23,611 nt of DNA from JBMNOU01 sp050943215. GTDB taxonomy: Bacteria; Bacillota; Clostridia; Christensenellales; SZUA-584. Position 1 is the stretch's first letter, and the number at the start of each line of letters is the position of its first letter. Below the pieces are notes generated by a model. That model was not told where the DNA came from, did not search any database, and worked only from the letters and a program-made list of their open reading frames with translations. Of this stretch, positions 14,870 to 23,120 are shown piece by piece. The stretch spans positions 1-23,611 of the forward strand of contig JBMNOU010000027.1 in NCBI GenBank assembly GCA_050943215.1, given 5' to 3'. Both the position numbers and the translations under genes were made by a program.

Positions 14870-16522
14870 TTATGATATGCTCATGACAATTTTGTCAATG
14901 GACGCGCCCGGTGCCACCATTGGCAAAACCATCGTATCCTGATCGATCACACAATGTATCAAGCATGGTATGTCCTTACCCAGAGCGGTTTGAAGCGCCT
15001 TTTCAAAATCGGAGATATTATCAATTTTCTGCGCAAAACAACCAATACCCCTGGCTATCGCGCAAAAATCCATTTCAGGCAATGTTGTTTCTGAATGCCT
15101 GCCCTCAAAAAACAGCGTTTGCCATTGACGAACCATCCCAAGTGTCCTATTGTCAAGCAAAATGCTGATAATCGGCAATTTATACCTGACAGCTGTCATC
15201 ATTTCAACAAGGTTCATTCTAAAACTGCCATCCCCGGTAATATGCAGGACACGTTTTTCGGGGCGTGCCGTCTGAGCACCGATGGCTGCACCAAGGCCAT
15301 AACCCATCGTACCCAGACCTCCGGATGTTATAAACGTATTTCCCTTCTTGAACGGATAGTACTGCGCCGTCCACATCTGATGCTGACCGACGTCTGTCGT
15401 AATAATCGTATCCTCACCAAGGTTTTCGCCAATTACCTCCATAATCTTTTTAGGCAAATGGTCTTTCGGGATATGTGATTCGTTTTCTATTTTCCATTCG
15501 TTTACGCTTTTGACCCATTTATCATGAGTCTTTTTGGGTAGCTCTCTGTTTAGACAGGCCAGCGCTTCTTTGATATCCATAATGGCATAGATATCTGTTG
15601 GGATATTCTTATTAACCTCGGAAGCATCGATATCTATTTGTATGATCTTGGCACGCGAAGCAAATTTGCTTGCATCGCCCGTTACCCTATCGCTGAATCG
15701 TGCACCAAGGACGATCAGCAGATCACAGTTCTGAAACGCCATATTGCTCGCCTTTGTCCCGTGCATACCAACCATACCTGTATAGAGCCGATGGTCTCCA
15801 GGAAAGGAGCTCGTACCCATCAAGGTACACGCAACGGGTGCGTCAATACGCTCCGCAAATTCAAAAAGCTTATCAGCCGCTCCCGATAATACAACGCCGC
15901 CTCCGGCAAGTATTACGGGCTTTTTGGCCTTGCTAATCAGCGTTTTGATCTCATCAACGGGTAAATTCGACAATTTGCACGGTATTTTTAGGTGTTCCCC
16001 AGGATCGGTATATTCGCATTCGGCTGAAAACGCATTGTCGGTAATATCAATCAATACAGGCCCCGGCCGGCCGCTTTTAGCAAACGCAAACGCCTCCTTG
16101 ATCACATCGGATATACGCTCGACACTTTTTATTTGATAATTATGCTTTGTGATCGGCATTGTTACACCCATAATATCGACTTCCTGAAAACTGTCTCTAC
16201 CAAGTAGGTTCGCGGGAACGTTGCCAGTAATCGCGACGACGGGTATCGAATCCATATAAGCCGTTGCGAGCCCGGTGACAAGGTTTGTCGCTCCCGGACC
16301 GGATGTCGCGAAACAGACACCGACCTTTCCGGTTGCACGCGCGTATCCGTCAGCGGCATGAGAAGCGCCCTGTTCGTGTACCGTCGTTATATGTCGGATA
16401 TTCTTTTCCTGATATAAGGCATCATAAAGCTTAATAACCTTGCCGCCCGGATACCCGAAGACTGTATCAACGCCCTCGCGTTTTAGGCATTCAAGTATGA
16501 TCTGTACCCCTGTAAGTTTCAT
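14870..16522 (-). CDS. ilvB: Acetolactate synthase large (catalytic) subunit
   Basis: This TPP/FAD enzyme joins pyruvate with pyruvate (valine, leucine) or 2-oxobutyrate (isoleucine). The 550-residue product has the catalytic Glu in TTVHEQGASHAADGYA (Glu50), ATSGPGATNLVTGLATAY, the FAD-domain region, and the TPP motif GDGSFRMN from residue 430 with LLDNRTLGMVRQWQ. A longer frame starts at 16597, but the ATG at 16522 has GGAGGAG 6 nt upstream and gives the usual MKLTGVQIILECLKREGVDTV beginning. It starts 14 nt after ilvD and is the last gene of the operon. The small regulatory subunit gene ilvN is the first gene, so the pair is split by four genes. Confidence 0.96.
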   Translation of the reverse strand: MKLTGVQIILECLKREGVDTVFGYPGGKVIKLYDALYQEKNIRHITTVHEQGASHAADGYARATGKVGVCFATSGPGATNLVTGLATAYMDSIPVVAITGNVPANLLGRDSFQEVDIMGVTMPITKHNYQIKSVERISDVIKEAFAFAKSGRPGPVLIDITDNAFSAECEYTDPGEHLKIPCKLSNLPVDEIKTLISKAKKPVILAGGGVVLSGAADKLFEFAERIDAPVACTLMGTSSFPGDHRLYTGMVGMHGTKASNMAFQNCDLLIVLGARFSDRVTGDASKFASRAKIIQIDIDASEVNKNIPTDIYAIMDIKEALACLNRELPKKTHDKWVKSVNEWKIENESHIPKDHLPKKIMEVIGENLGEDTIITTDVGQHQMWTAQYYPFKKGNTFITSGGLGTMGYGLGAAIGAQTARPEKRVLHITGDGSFRMNLVEMMTAVRYKLPIISILLDNRTLGMVRQWQTLFFEGRHSETTLPEMDFCAIARGIGCFAQKIDNISDFEKALQTALGKDIPCLIHCVIDQDTMVLPMVAPGASIDKIVMSIS

Positions 16523-16536
16523 ACGCTTCTCCTCCC

Positions 16537-18198
16537 TTATTCCAGTATTGCCCCTTTGTCTGCAGAGGATACCAACCTCGCATACCTTGAAAGCCATCCG
16601 GTTTTTACTTTTGGCTCCCGTTTTTCAAGATTCGAAAGCCTTTGATTGATTGATTTTTGATCCACCAAAAGAGATATCTTTCTGTTTGGAATATCGATCT
16701 CTATCCTGTCACCCTCTTCAATCACCGCGATTACTCCACCTGCCTGCGCTTCAGGAGATACGTGTCCAATGGCAGCTCCTCTTGTGGCTCCGCTGAATCG
16801 TCCGTCCGTAATCAGTGCTACTTCTTTATCCATACCCATCCCGGCGAGTGCGGATGTCGGAGAAAGCATTTCGCGCATACCCGGGCCACCTGCAGGCCCC
16901 TCATACCGTATGACAACGACATCTCTGCTTTTTATATCTCCTCCATAGATGGCCGATATCGCCTCTTCTTCACTGTTGAAAACGCGGGCGGGCCCCGTAT
17001 GCTGCATCATCTCAGGCGCAACAGCAGACTGTTTGACTACACATCCATCCGGCGCAAGGTTGCCGCGCAGCACCGCAATGCCACCCTGTTTTGATAACGG
17101 ATTATCGAAACGCCTGATCACATTGGTATCAAGTATTTTTGCATCTTTAACAGCTTCGCCGATCGTTGAGTTGCCAACGCAAATCGCATCTCCTATAAGC
17201 AAACCGTTTTTATAGAGTTCAGATAGCACAGCATACACGCCGCCTGCATAATGCAAATCGGTTAGATGCGTTCCGCTTGCCGGAGCCAGCTTACACAGGT
17301 TCGGCGTACTTTTGCTGATGCTGTCCACCAAATCAAGATCAAGCACTATGCCGCATTCATGTGCGATTGCGGGCAGATGAAGAACCGAGTTTGTTGAACA
17401 GCCAAGCGCCATATCCAGCATCAGCCCGTTTTCGAATGCCTTTTCCGTCATGATGTCTCTTGGACATACGTTCTCATCAATCAGCTTCATCAGCTGTTCT
17501 CCGCTTTTTTTAGCAAACCGGATACGTTCCGCAAAAACGGCGGGTATTGTTCCGTTTCCGCCAAGCGCCATGCCAAGCGCCTCGGTTAAACAGTTCATGC
17601 TATTCGCGGTAAACATCCCGGCACAAGAGCCGCAGCCCGGGCACACCGAATCTTCTAGCCTGTCAAGTTCGCTGGCTGTCATCTTGCCGAGGTTGTAAGC
17701 ACCGACAGCCTCGGAAATTGTTGAATAGCTACAGTCTTGGCCCTTAAGGTCTCTTCCGGGTAGCATCGGTCCGCCGCTGATAAATATAGAAGGCCTGTTT
17801 ATCCTGGCCGCCGCCATCAGCATACCCGGAATGATTTTGTCGCAATTGGGGACAAACGCCATTCCATCCAGGCTATGCGCCAGTATCATAGATTCCGTTG
17901 AGTCCGCAATTAGCTCTCTTGACGCCAGCGAATACCGCATACCTGCATGCCCCATCGCGATCCCGTCGCATATTCCGATCGAAGGAATCATCACAGGCGT
18001 TCCTCCGGCCATACGGATACCGTCAGCGACTGCTTTCGCGATCTTGTCAAGATGGATATGCCCTGGGACAATTTCACTTGCCGCGTGCACAACGCCCACT
18101 AGAGGACGCTCTATCTCGCTGTTTGTATAACCCATCGCCTTAAACAAGGCCCTGTGCGGCGCTTTGTTTGTGCCTTTTTTTACGCTGTCACTTATCAT
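16537..18198 (-). CDS. ilvD: Dihydroxy-acid dehydratase
   Basis: IlvD dehydrates 2,3-dihydroxy-3-methyl acids to the 2-oxoacids of valine and isoleucine, using an iron-sulfur cluster. The 553-residue protein has NCDKIIPGM (Cys119) and CPGCGSCAGMFTANSMNCL (Cys186-Cys192). The early motif reads VPGHIHL (44-50), the E. coli-like form without the PCN cysteine of plant-type [2Fe-2S] enzymes, which suggests an oxygen-labile [4Fe-4S] cluster. I start at ATG 18198, which has GGAGG at 7 nt and forms an ATGA overlap with the leuB stop. The ATG six bases upstream sits only 1 nt from the ribosome binding site. The protein matches the family's usual 550-560 residues. Confidence 0.96.
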   Translation of the reverse strand: MISDSVKKGTNKAPHRALFKAMGYTNSEIERPLVGVVHAASEIVPGHIHLDKIAKAVADGIRMAGGTPVMIPSIGICDGIAMGHAGMRYSLASRELIADSTESMILAHSLDGMAFVPNCDKIIPGMLMAAARINRPSIFISGGPMLPGRDLKGQDCSYSTISEAVGAYNLGKMTASELDRLEDSVCPGCGSCAGMFTANSMNCLTEALGMALGGNGTIPAVFAERIRFAKKSGEQLMKLIDENVCPRDIMTEKAFENGLMLDMALGCSTNSVLHLPAIAHECGIVLDLDLVDSISKSTPNLCKLAPASGTHLTDLHYAGGVYAVLSELYKNGLLIGDAICVGNSTIGEAVKDAKILDTNVIRRFDNPLSKQGGIAVLRGNLAPDGCVVKQSAVAPEMMQHTGPARVFNSEEEAISAIYGGDIKSRDVVVIRYEGPAGGPGMREMLSPTSALAGMGMDKEVALITDGRFSGATRGAAIGHVSPEAQAGGVIAVIEEGDRIEIDIPNRKISLLVDQKSINQRLSNLEKREPKVKTGWLSRYARLVSSADKGAILE

Positions 18199-19265
18199 GA
18201 GCATGCCTCCAAATCTTCTATTACAATATCAGCCATTTGTGTTGTCGATAATATCGTTTCCCCTTCAAGTGCGATATCCTTTGTTTTCGCGCCTTTTGAT
18301 AACGCGCCTGATACCGCATCTTCGATTTTCTTTGCGGGCGCCTCCAGTTTAAGCGAGTATCTGAGCATCATCGCCGCAGATAATATCGTCGCTAGTGGAT
18401 TCGCAATACCCTGCCCCGCTATATCCGGCGCAGAACCGTGCACAGGCTCGTACATTCCCCGTGTCGCCGTCCCGAGGCTCGCTGACGGAAGCATGCCGAT
18501 TGACCCGGTGATCATCGCAGCTTCATCCGATAGGATATCTCCGAACATATTCTCTGTGACAATCACGTCAAACTGTGCGGGGTTCCTCACGAGCTGCATC
18601 GACGCGTTATCCACATACATATGAGACAATTCTACCCTCGGGTATTCTTTTGCGACATCCGTCACGACACTGCGCCATAGCCTTGATGATTCAAGTATAT
18701 TGGCCTTGTCAACACTGACTAAACGTTGTTTACGTCCAAGCGCCGTTTTCATTGCTACATGGGCGATACGTCGGACTTCCTCTTCACTGTAAAACATTGT
18801 ATCGAATGCCCAGGTTTCACCGCGTTCTTTTTTGCCGAAATACAATCCGCCCGTCAGCTCCCGTATCACCATAATATCAAGTCCGTTTTTTGTAAGAGAC
18901 GGTTTTAGCGGACATGCCTCAGCCAGCTGGGGAAAAAGCAATGCAGGCCGCAGATTTGCATAAAGACCAAGCTCTTTTCGTAAACTAAGCAATGCATTTT
19001 CGGGCCGCATGTCTGACGGAAGAGTATCCCACTTTTGCCCGCCGACCGCTCCTAAAAGCACAGCGTCGCTGGATTTTGCTCCTGTTATAGTTTCTGCCGG
19101 CAACGGTATTCCTTTTTCATCGATTGCACAGCCGCCCGCCAAATAGTAACTGTAGCTTATCTCTATATCCACATTTTTGACCGCACAATCGACTACGCGT
19201 ACGGCCTCTTTGATAACCTCGGGTCCGATACCGTCTCCTGGTATCACCGCTATATTATACTTCAT
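18195..19265 (-). CDS. leuB: 3-isopropylmalate / 3-methylmalate dehydrogenase
   Basis: LeuB is an NAD-dependent beta-decarboxylating dehydrogenase. In leucine synthesis it acts on 3-isopropylmalate, and in the citramalate route on erythro-3-methylmalate to give 2-oxobutyrate. The 356-residue protein has GDGIGPEV (10-17), the substrate arginines in LRKELGLYANLRPA (Arg96, Arg106) and RELTGGLYFG (Arg135, Tyr142), Lys187 in VDKANIL, and the metal-binding Asp219, Asp243 and Asp247. The ATG has GAGGGAG 5 nt upstream. It lies directly after cimA, and no leuC or leuD accompanies it. The citramalate role is therefore at least as likely as the leucine one, and it may serve both. Confidence 0.93.
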   Translation of the reverse strand: MKYNIAVIPGDGIGPEVIKEAVRVVDCAVKNVDIEISYSYYLAGGCAIDEKGIPLPAETITGAKSSDAVLLGAVGGQKWDTLPSDMRPENALLSLRKELGLYANLRPALLFPQLAEACPLKPSLTKNGLDIMVIRELTGGLYFGKKERGETWAFDTMFYSEEEVRRIAHVAMKTALGRKQRLVSVDKANILESSRLWRSVVTDVAKEYPRVELSHMYVDNASMQLVRNPAQFDVIVTENMFGDILSDEAAMITGSIGMLPSASLGTATRGMYEPVHGSAPDIAGQGIANPLATILSAAMMLRYSLKLEAPAKKIEDAVSGALSKGAKTKDIALEGETILSTTQMADIVIEDLEACS

Positions 19266-19295
19266 CTACTCTCCCTCTGCATCCATAGGTTCTTG

Positions 19296-20858
19296 CTATT
19301 TTCGGTTCAAAAGCATATAGTCTATCGAATCGATCAACGCAAAAAGGCTTGCCTCAATAACGTCAGTGGAAACGCCCAACGTACGCCAATAGTGATCCCC
19401 GTCACTAGATTCTATAACAACGCGAACCTTTGCAGCCGTTGCCGCATTGGTATCTAGAACCCTAACCTTATAGTCTGTGAGTGTTACGCTCTTTAGTTCA
19501 GGAAAAAACTGTCCAAGGGCTTCCCTTAATGCTTTGTCGAGAGCATTCACCGGTCCGTTGCCTTCCGCCGCTGCCATCCGGTTAGTACCATCCACATTGA
19601 CCTTAACAACAGCGTATGCACCAAAAGTATTCTCATTGGATGGCTCGTCGCTGACTTTGAAATGAACAAGGGAAAATTTCGATTCGTGAAACCCGAGTTC
19701 TTTCATAACAAATATTTTAAAACTGCTCTCCGCGCCTTCAAAGCTATATCCTTCGCTTTCAAGTTCTTTGAGCTTGATCATTAGCCTGCCTACTTTTTCT
19801 TTGTCTTTAGCGATTTCGGGAAATTCGTCCTGCAGCTTTGTTGCCATGGCTGTTCTGCCCGCGACCTCGGACAGCAGAAATTCCCTGCTGTTGCCGACAA
19901 TAGACGGTTCAATATGCTCGAACGACCCCTTAGCCTTACAGATCCCGTCGATATGCATGCCGCCCTTATGCGCAAAAGCATTCCTTCCCACATATGGCAG
20001 CGTTTCGTCGAAAGGAAGGTTCGTTATCTCTGCAGCTTCTCTTGCCACTTTATATAAGTCTTTGATATGATCTCCGATACAATCGTAACCAAGCTTTAGC
20101 TGAAGATTGGGTATAATAGAACTCAGCCGCGCATTGCCACAGCGTTCCCCGTAACCTAAAAGCGTTCCCTGAACATGCGTCGCTCCAAGCTGTATGGCAA
20201 ATATCGAGTTGGCAACCGCCAGCTCAGTATCATTATGAATATGAATACCAAGATCTACATCCACGGCCTTTAAAGATGCATTCACCGCGGTTTCAAGCTC
20301 TTTGGGCATAGTACCGCCATTCGTATCGCACAGCACAACGGTATCCGCACCGCCTCTGCATGCCGCGTTTAAGACTTCTAGTGCGTAAACGCTATTTGCT
20401 CTAAATCCGTCAAAAAAATGTTCGGCATCAAACACAACTCTTCTGCCGCAGTCTTTTAAATATTTGACCGTATCATATATCATATAGAGGTTTTCATCAA
20501 GCGTCGTGTTGATAACCTCAGTGACATGCAGATCCCAGGCTTTACCGAAAATCGCGACAACACCCGTGTTCGCATCCTTAAGCGCTTGGACACCAGCATC
20601 ATTTTCAACATCCGTATCTTTACGCCGCGTGCTCCCGAAAGCAACCAGTTTTGCGTTGCTGAGCGTAATTTTTGAAGCCTCTTCAAAAAATAGCCGTTCT
20701 TTCGGATTTGAGGCAGGATTCCCTGCCTCAATATAACCGATGCCAAGACCGTCTAAAAGTTTTAGCATATATGTTTTATCGGACAATGAATAGTTGATAC
20801 CGCGCGCCTGCGAACCGTCCCGCAGCGTTGAATCAAAAATCTCTATTCTCTTTGCCAT
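19296..20858 (-). CDS. cimA: (R)-citramalate synthase
   Basis: CimA condenses pyruvate with acetyl-CoA to citramalate, the first step of threonine-independent isoleucine synthesis. The 520-residue protein has the DRE-TIM catalytic start FDSTLRDGSQ (8-17) and the metal-binding HIHND (206-210). It also has the CimA-type stretches SNPKE, AFGSTRR, FGKAWDLHVTEV and DAEHFFDGF, which 2-isopropylmalate synthases lack. A C-terminal LeuA-type allosteric domain (about 380-520) suggests feedback control, probably by isoleucine. Spacing to leuB is 30 nt. The ATG has AGGAG 7 nt upstream. No leuA is present in the operon. I am confident of CimA rather than LeuA; the feedback ligand is inferred. Confidence 0.93.
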   Translation of the reverse strand: MAKRIEIFDSTLRDGSQARGINYSLSDKTYMLKLLDGLGIGYIEAGNPASNPKERLFFEEASKITLSNAKLVAFGSTRRKDTDVENDAGVQALKDANTGVVAIFGKAWDLHVTEVINTTLDENLYMIYDTVKYLKDCGRRVVFDAEHFFDGFRANSVYALEVLNAACRGGADTVVLCDTNGGTMPKELETAVNASLKAVDVDLGIHIHNDTELAVANSIFAIQLGATHVQGTLLGYGERCGNARLSSIIPNLQLKLGYDCIGDHIKDLYKVAREAAEITNLPFDETLPYVGRNAFAHKGGMHIDGICKAKGSFEHIEPSIVGNSREFLLSEVAGRTAMATKLQDEFPEIAKDKEKVGRLMIKLKELESEGYSFEGAESSFKIFVMKELGFHESKFSLVHFKVSDEPSNENTFGAYAVVKVNVDGTNRMAAAEGNGPVNALDKALREALGQFFPELKSVTLTDYKVRVLDTNAATAAKVRVVIESSDGDHYWRTLGVSTDVIEASLFALIDSIDYMLLNRK

Positions 20859-20882
20859 ACTACAACTCCTATTCAGCAGGGA

Positions 20883-21884
20883 TTAAAACTCAGGCTCCTT
20901 TTGCCACGGCATCATTTTACGCAGCTCTTTGCCCACCTTCTCTACCGGAAGGTTCTTTTCTATCCTGCGCCGCGCAGAAAAAGCCGGACGACCTGCCTTG
21001 TTTTCCATAATCCATCTGCTCGCAAAATCGCCTTCCTGGATCTCTTTTAATACTTTTTTCATTTCTTTCCTTGTTTCGTCCGTGATAATGCGCCTGCCGA
21101 TCGAGTAATCGCCAAATTCAGCCGTGTCGCTGATCGAGTAACGCATATACGAAAGTCCACCCTGATTGATCATATCCACAATCAGTTTCATTTCGTGGAT
21201 GCATTCAAAATATGCGCTTTCCGGCTCGTACCCTGCTTCAACCAGCGTATCAAAACCTGCTTTCATCAGCTCTGTCACGCCACCGCACAACACAGCCTGC
21301 TCACCAAAAAGATCCGTCTCTGTTTCTTCTCGAAAGGTTGTCTGTAGTATGCCTGCACGCGCACCACCGATACCATACGCATAAGCGAGGGCAACATTGA
21401 GCGTATCACCCGAGGGATCCTGAGCAACGGCGACCAGACAGGGTACGCCTTTCCCTTCCTCATATTGAGACCGTACCGTATGTCCCGGGCCTTTAGGCGC
21501 GATCATAAATACGTTGACATCGCTCGGAGGCTTGATCTGTCCGAAATGGATATTGAAACCATGCGCAAACATCAGATATTTACCTTCTGTAAGACCCGGT
21601 TTGACAGATTCTTCATAGATTTCTGACTGAAGTTCGTCGTTGACTAGCATTACGATCACATCCGCCATCCGAGCGGCTTTTGCAGCTGTCGCGACTTTGA
21701 GCCCCTGAGCTTCGGCTTTTTTCCATGATTTTGATCCCTCGTACAATCCGACGATGACATCAAAACCGGAATCGTGCAGATTAAGCGCATGCGCATGCCC
21801 TTGGCTACCGTATCCAATAACCGCAATTGTTTTACCTATGAGGTAATCTTTCCTGCAATCTTCTTGATAGTATAATTTTGCCAC
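20883..21884 (-). CDS. ilvC: Ketol-acid reductoisomerase, class I
   Basis: IlvC isomerises and reduces 2-acetolactate or 2-aceto-2-hydroxybutyrate to the dihydroxy acids. The 333-residue length marks the short class I enzyme. The Rossmann loop is GYGSQGHAHALNL (24-36), and the C-terminal knotted domain contains FGEQAVLCGGVTELMKAGFDTLVEAGY and FECIHEMKLIVDM. The cofactor-selecting loop reads GLYEGSKSW (46-54): the two phosphate-contacting Ser positions (51, 53) are kept but Tyr48 replaces the common Arg. NADPH preference is therefore likely weaker or mixed. The start is GTG at 21884 with GGAG 9 nt upstream, 14 nt after ilvN. Confidence 0.96.
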   Translation of the reverse strand: MAKLYYQEDCRKDYLIGKTIAVIGYGSQGHAHALNLHDSGFDVIVGLYEGSKSWKKAEAQGLKVATAAKAARMADVIVMLVNDELQSEIYEESVKPGLTEGKYLMFAHGFNIHFGQIKPPSDVNVFMIAPKGPGHTVRSQYEEGKGVPCLVAVAQDPSGDTLNVALAYAYGIGGARAGILQTTFREETETDLFGEQAVLCGGVTELMKAGFDTLVEAGYEPESAYFECIHEMKLIVDMINQGGLSYMRYSISDTAEFGDYSIGRRIITDETRKEMKKVLKEIQEGDFASRWIMENKAGRPAFSARRRIEKNLPVEKVGKELRKMMPWQKEPEF

Positions 21885-21898
21885 GTTACTGATCTCCT

Positions 21899-22429
21899 TT
21901 AACTTAATATATAATTAATTTTATCATTGTCATGCATTGCCTGATATAATTGTGAATCTCCACTTTCAAGAGCAACCATCCCAGTTCTTGCGATTTCAAC
22001 AATGCCAAACTTTTTGAGCGCCTCTATTCCTTCATTAATAAAAGTAATTGTACCCGTAAGCTGCACTGTCGTCGATTTTTCTCCAATATCAAGCACAATC
22101 CCCGACCGCGCAGTAACGGCTTCCATAAAATCTTTTCTGTCAATACCAACAACATTAACTTTGACAAGAGCGATTTCCCTTAGCACACCTTTTTCTTTGG
22201 GTATCTCTTTGATCGCTTTCACATCAAGCAGTTTGTCAAGCTGTTTGACAACCTGCTCGATAACGGAGTCCTCTGCGAACATGACAATCGTTATTCTGGA
22301 CAATGCAGGATCATCTGTTACGCCTACGGTAATGCTCTCAATATTAAACCCTCGTCTACTGATAAGACCCGATATCCTACACAGAACACCAGGTTGATTT
22401 GACACTACAAAAGAAATAACGCGCTGCAT
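21899..22429 (-). CDS. ilvN: Acetolactate synthase small (regulatory) subunit
   Basis: This subunit activates the large subunit and confers feedback inhibition by branched-chain amino acids. The 176-residue protein has an N-terminal ACT domain (about 2-75; VISFVVSNQPGVLCRISGLISRRGFNIESITVG) and the C-terminal small-subunit domain (IEALKKFGIVEIARTGMVAL). Length is typical of IlvH-type subunits. The ATG has GGAAG 7 nt upstream. It is the first gene after the T-box leader, about 30 nt downstream of the leader terminator, and is separated from ilvB by ilvC, cimA, leuB and ilvD. Confidence 0.95.
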   Translation of the reverse strand: MQRVISFVVSNQPGVLCRISGLISRRGFNIESITVGVTDDPALSRITIVMFAEDSVIEQVVKQLDKLLDVKAIKEIPKEKGVLREIALVKVNVVGIDRKDFMEAVTARSGIVLDIGEKSTTVQLTGTITFINEGIEALKKFGIVEIARTGMVALESGDSQLYQAMHDNDKINYILS

Positions 22430-22457
22430 TATGATACTTCCTTTCCCATTCTATAAT

Positions 22458-22500
22458 AAAAAAACCGCATACTCCTTCAAAATATTGAAGAGACGCAGTT
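22458..22500 (-). terminator. T-box-controlled leader terminator
   Basis: On the minus strand a long hairpin (AACTGCGTCTCTTCAA pairing imperfectly with TTGAAGGAGTATGCGGTT) is followed by seven T residues, immediately upstream of ilvN. Its 5' arm starts about 11 nt after the T-box core, the expected place for the terminator that competes with the antiterminator. Confidence 0.85.
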
Positions 22501-22722
22501 GTTATTCCAACCTCGCGGTACCACTCATCTTGTCTTTGATAAAAGACCACTTCAGACTCTATCAAGCCCTAAATCGATAACGGAATTATCCGGCTATGTC
22601 TACTTGATTCGACATGCAGCTCCGGAGGGATTCGCCTAACACCACGTTGCTGGATTTCACCAAACACCAGCTCTCTGCATACGATGCATGTTATACCTGT
22701 CTCCATCAACGCTTTTTATAAT
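22458..22722 (-). promoter_or_regulatory. T-box riboswitch, probable isoleucine (AUC) specifier
   Basis: The minus strand carries the T-box core TGGTACCGCGAGG (22511-22523), whose UGGU would bind the ACCA end of uncharged tRNA, followed by the leader terminator. Upstream is stem I: an S-turn-like AGGTA, helix TAACA/TGTTA, the apical AGAGAGCTGG and GGTGAAATCC. On the 3' side of the specifier loop GGCGAATCC precedes CTCC, which pairs with GGAG below the loop. Placing the codon directly above that helix gives ATC (22629-22631), isoleucine. Uncharged tRNA-Ile would therefore favour readthrough into the operon. The T-box is certain; the specifier rests on manual folding. Confidence 0.93.
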
Positions 22723-22727
22723 AATTA

Positions 22728-22756
22728 ATACTAACAAACATATTTATCTTTGTCAA
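22728..22756 (-). promoter_or_regulatory. Promoter of the ilv operon
   Basis: On the minus strand a perfect -35 box TTGACA (22751-22756) and a -10 box TAGTAT (22728-22733) are separated by 17 bp. The predicted transcription start is near 22721, at the 5' end of T-box stem I. Strong initiation with control at the leader terminator is the normal T-box arrangement. Confidence 0.83.
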
Positions 22757-23068
22757 CAATTACATTGATTTTTGAAAAATCTTTTACATAGGAATACAAA
22801 TAACCTAGAAAATAAATGATGCAAAAAAGTCTGCGAAGTATTGTTTAAAATATTAAAGGAACCAATCCTCATAAAAAATATAACAGTAAAGGCAATCTCT
22901 TGTTTATTTGCCTTAAAACTTATACCCATATAACCCAAGATATATAACACAATGGTAAGGTGCGCAGCAACAGAGAAGATACGCCCTCGATTGGCGTTTG
23001 CCATTTGGATATATTGTGCTTTTTATCTAAAATGTTTGATAAACCTACATGTAATTCAGTTGTTGTTA
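22757..23068. other. AT-rich intergenic region, nothing recognised
   Basis: About 310 bp lies between the divergent ilv operon promoter and the tRNA-Ser promoter. An 83-codon minus-strand frame (22753-23004) encodes a hydrophobic sequence, but it has no ribosome binding site, ends inside the ilv -35 box and resembles no family I know. I consider it non-coding. I see no terminator, riboswitch or repeat here. Confidence 0.45.
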
Positions 23069-23097
23069 TTGACATGCAAGCACCAATCTTTTATAAT
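23069..23097 (+). promoter_or_regulatory. Consensus promoter of tRNA-Ser
   Basis: TTGACA (23069-23074) and TATAAT (23092-23097) are separated by exactly 17 bp, a full consensus housekeeping promoter. The predicted start near 23104 leaves a leader of about 17 nt before the tRNA. Confidence 0.9.
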
Positions 23098-23120
23098 AGT
23101 TTCGTTTCTAGATTAAATTT

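Noticed and set aside
14870..16597. ilvB starting at 16597 (575 residues)
   Set aside because: The extra 25 residues overlap the ilvD 3' end and precede a strong GGAGGAG ribosome binding site; the conserved protein starts at MKLTG (16522).
19296..20858. 2-isopropylmalate synthase (leuA)
   Set aside because: The AFGSTRR, FGKAWDLHVTEV and DAEHFFDGF stretches are those of citramalate synthases.
22753..23004. 83-codon hydrophobic minus-strand frame between the ilv promoter and tRNA-Ser
   Set aside because: No ribosome binding site, ends within the -35 box of the ilv promoter, and no similarity I recognise.
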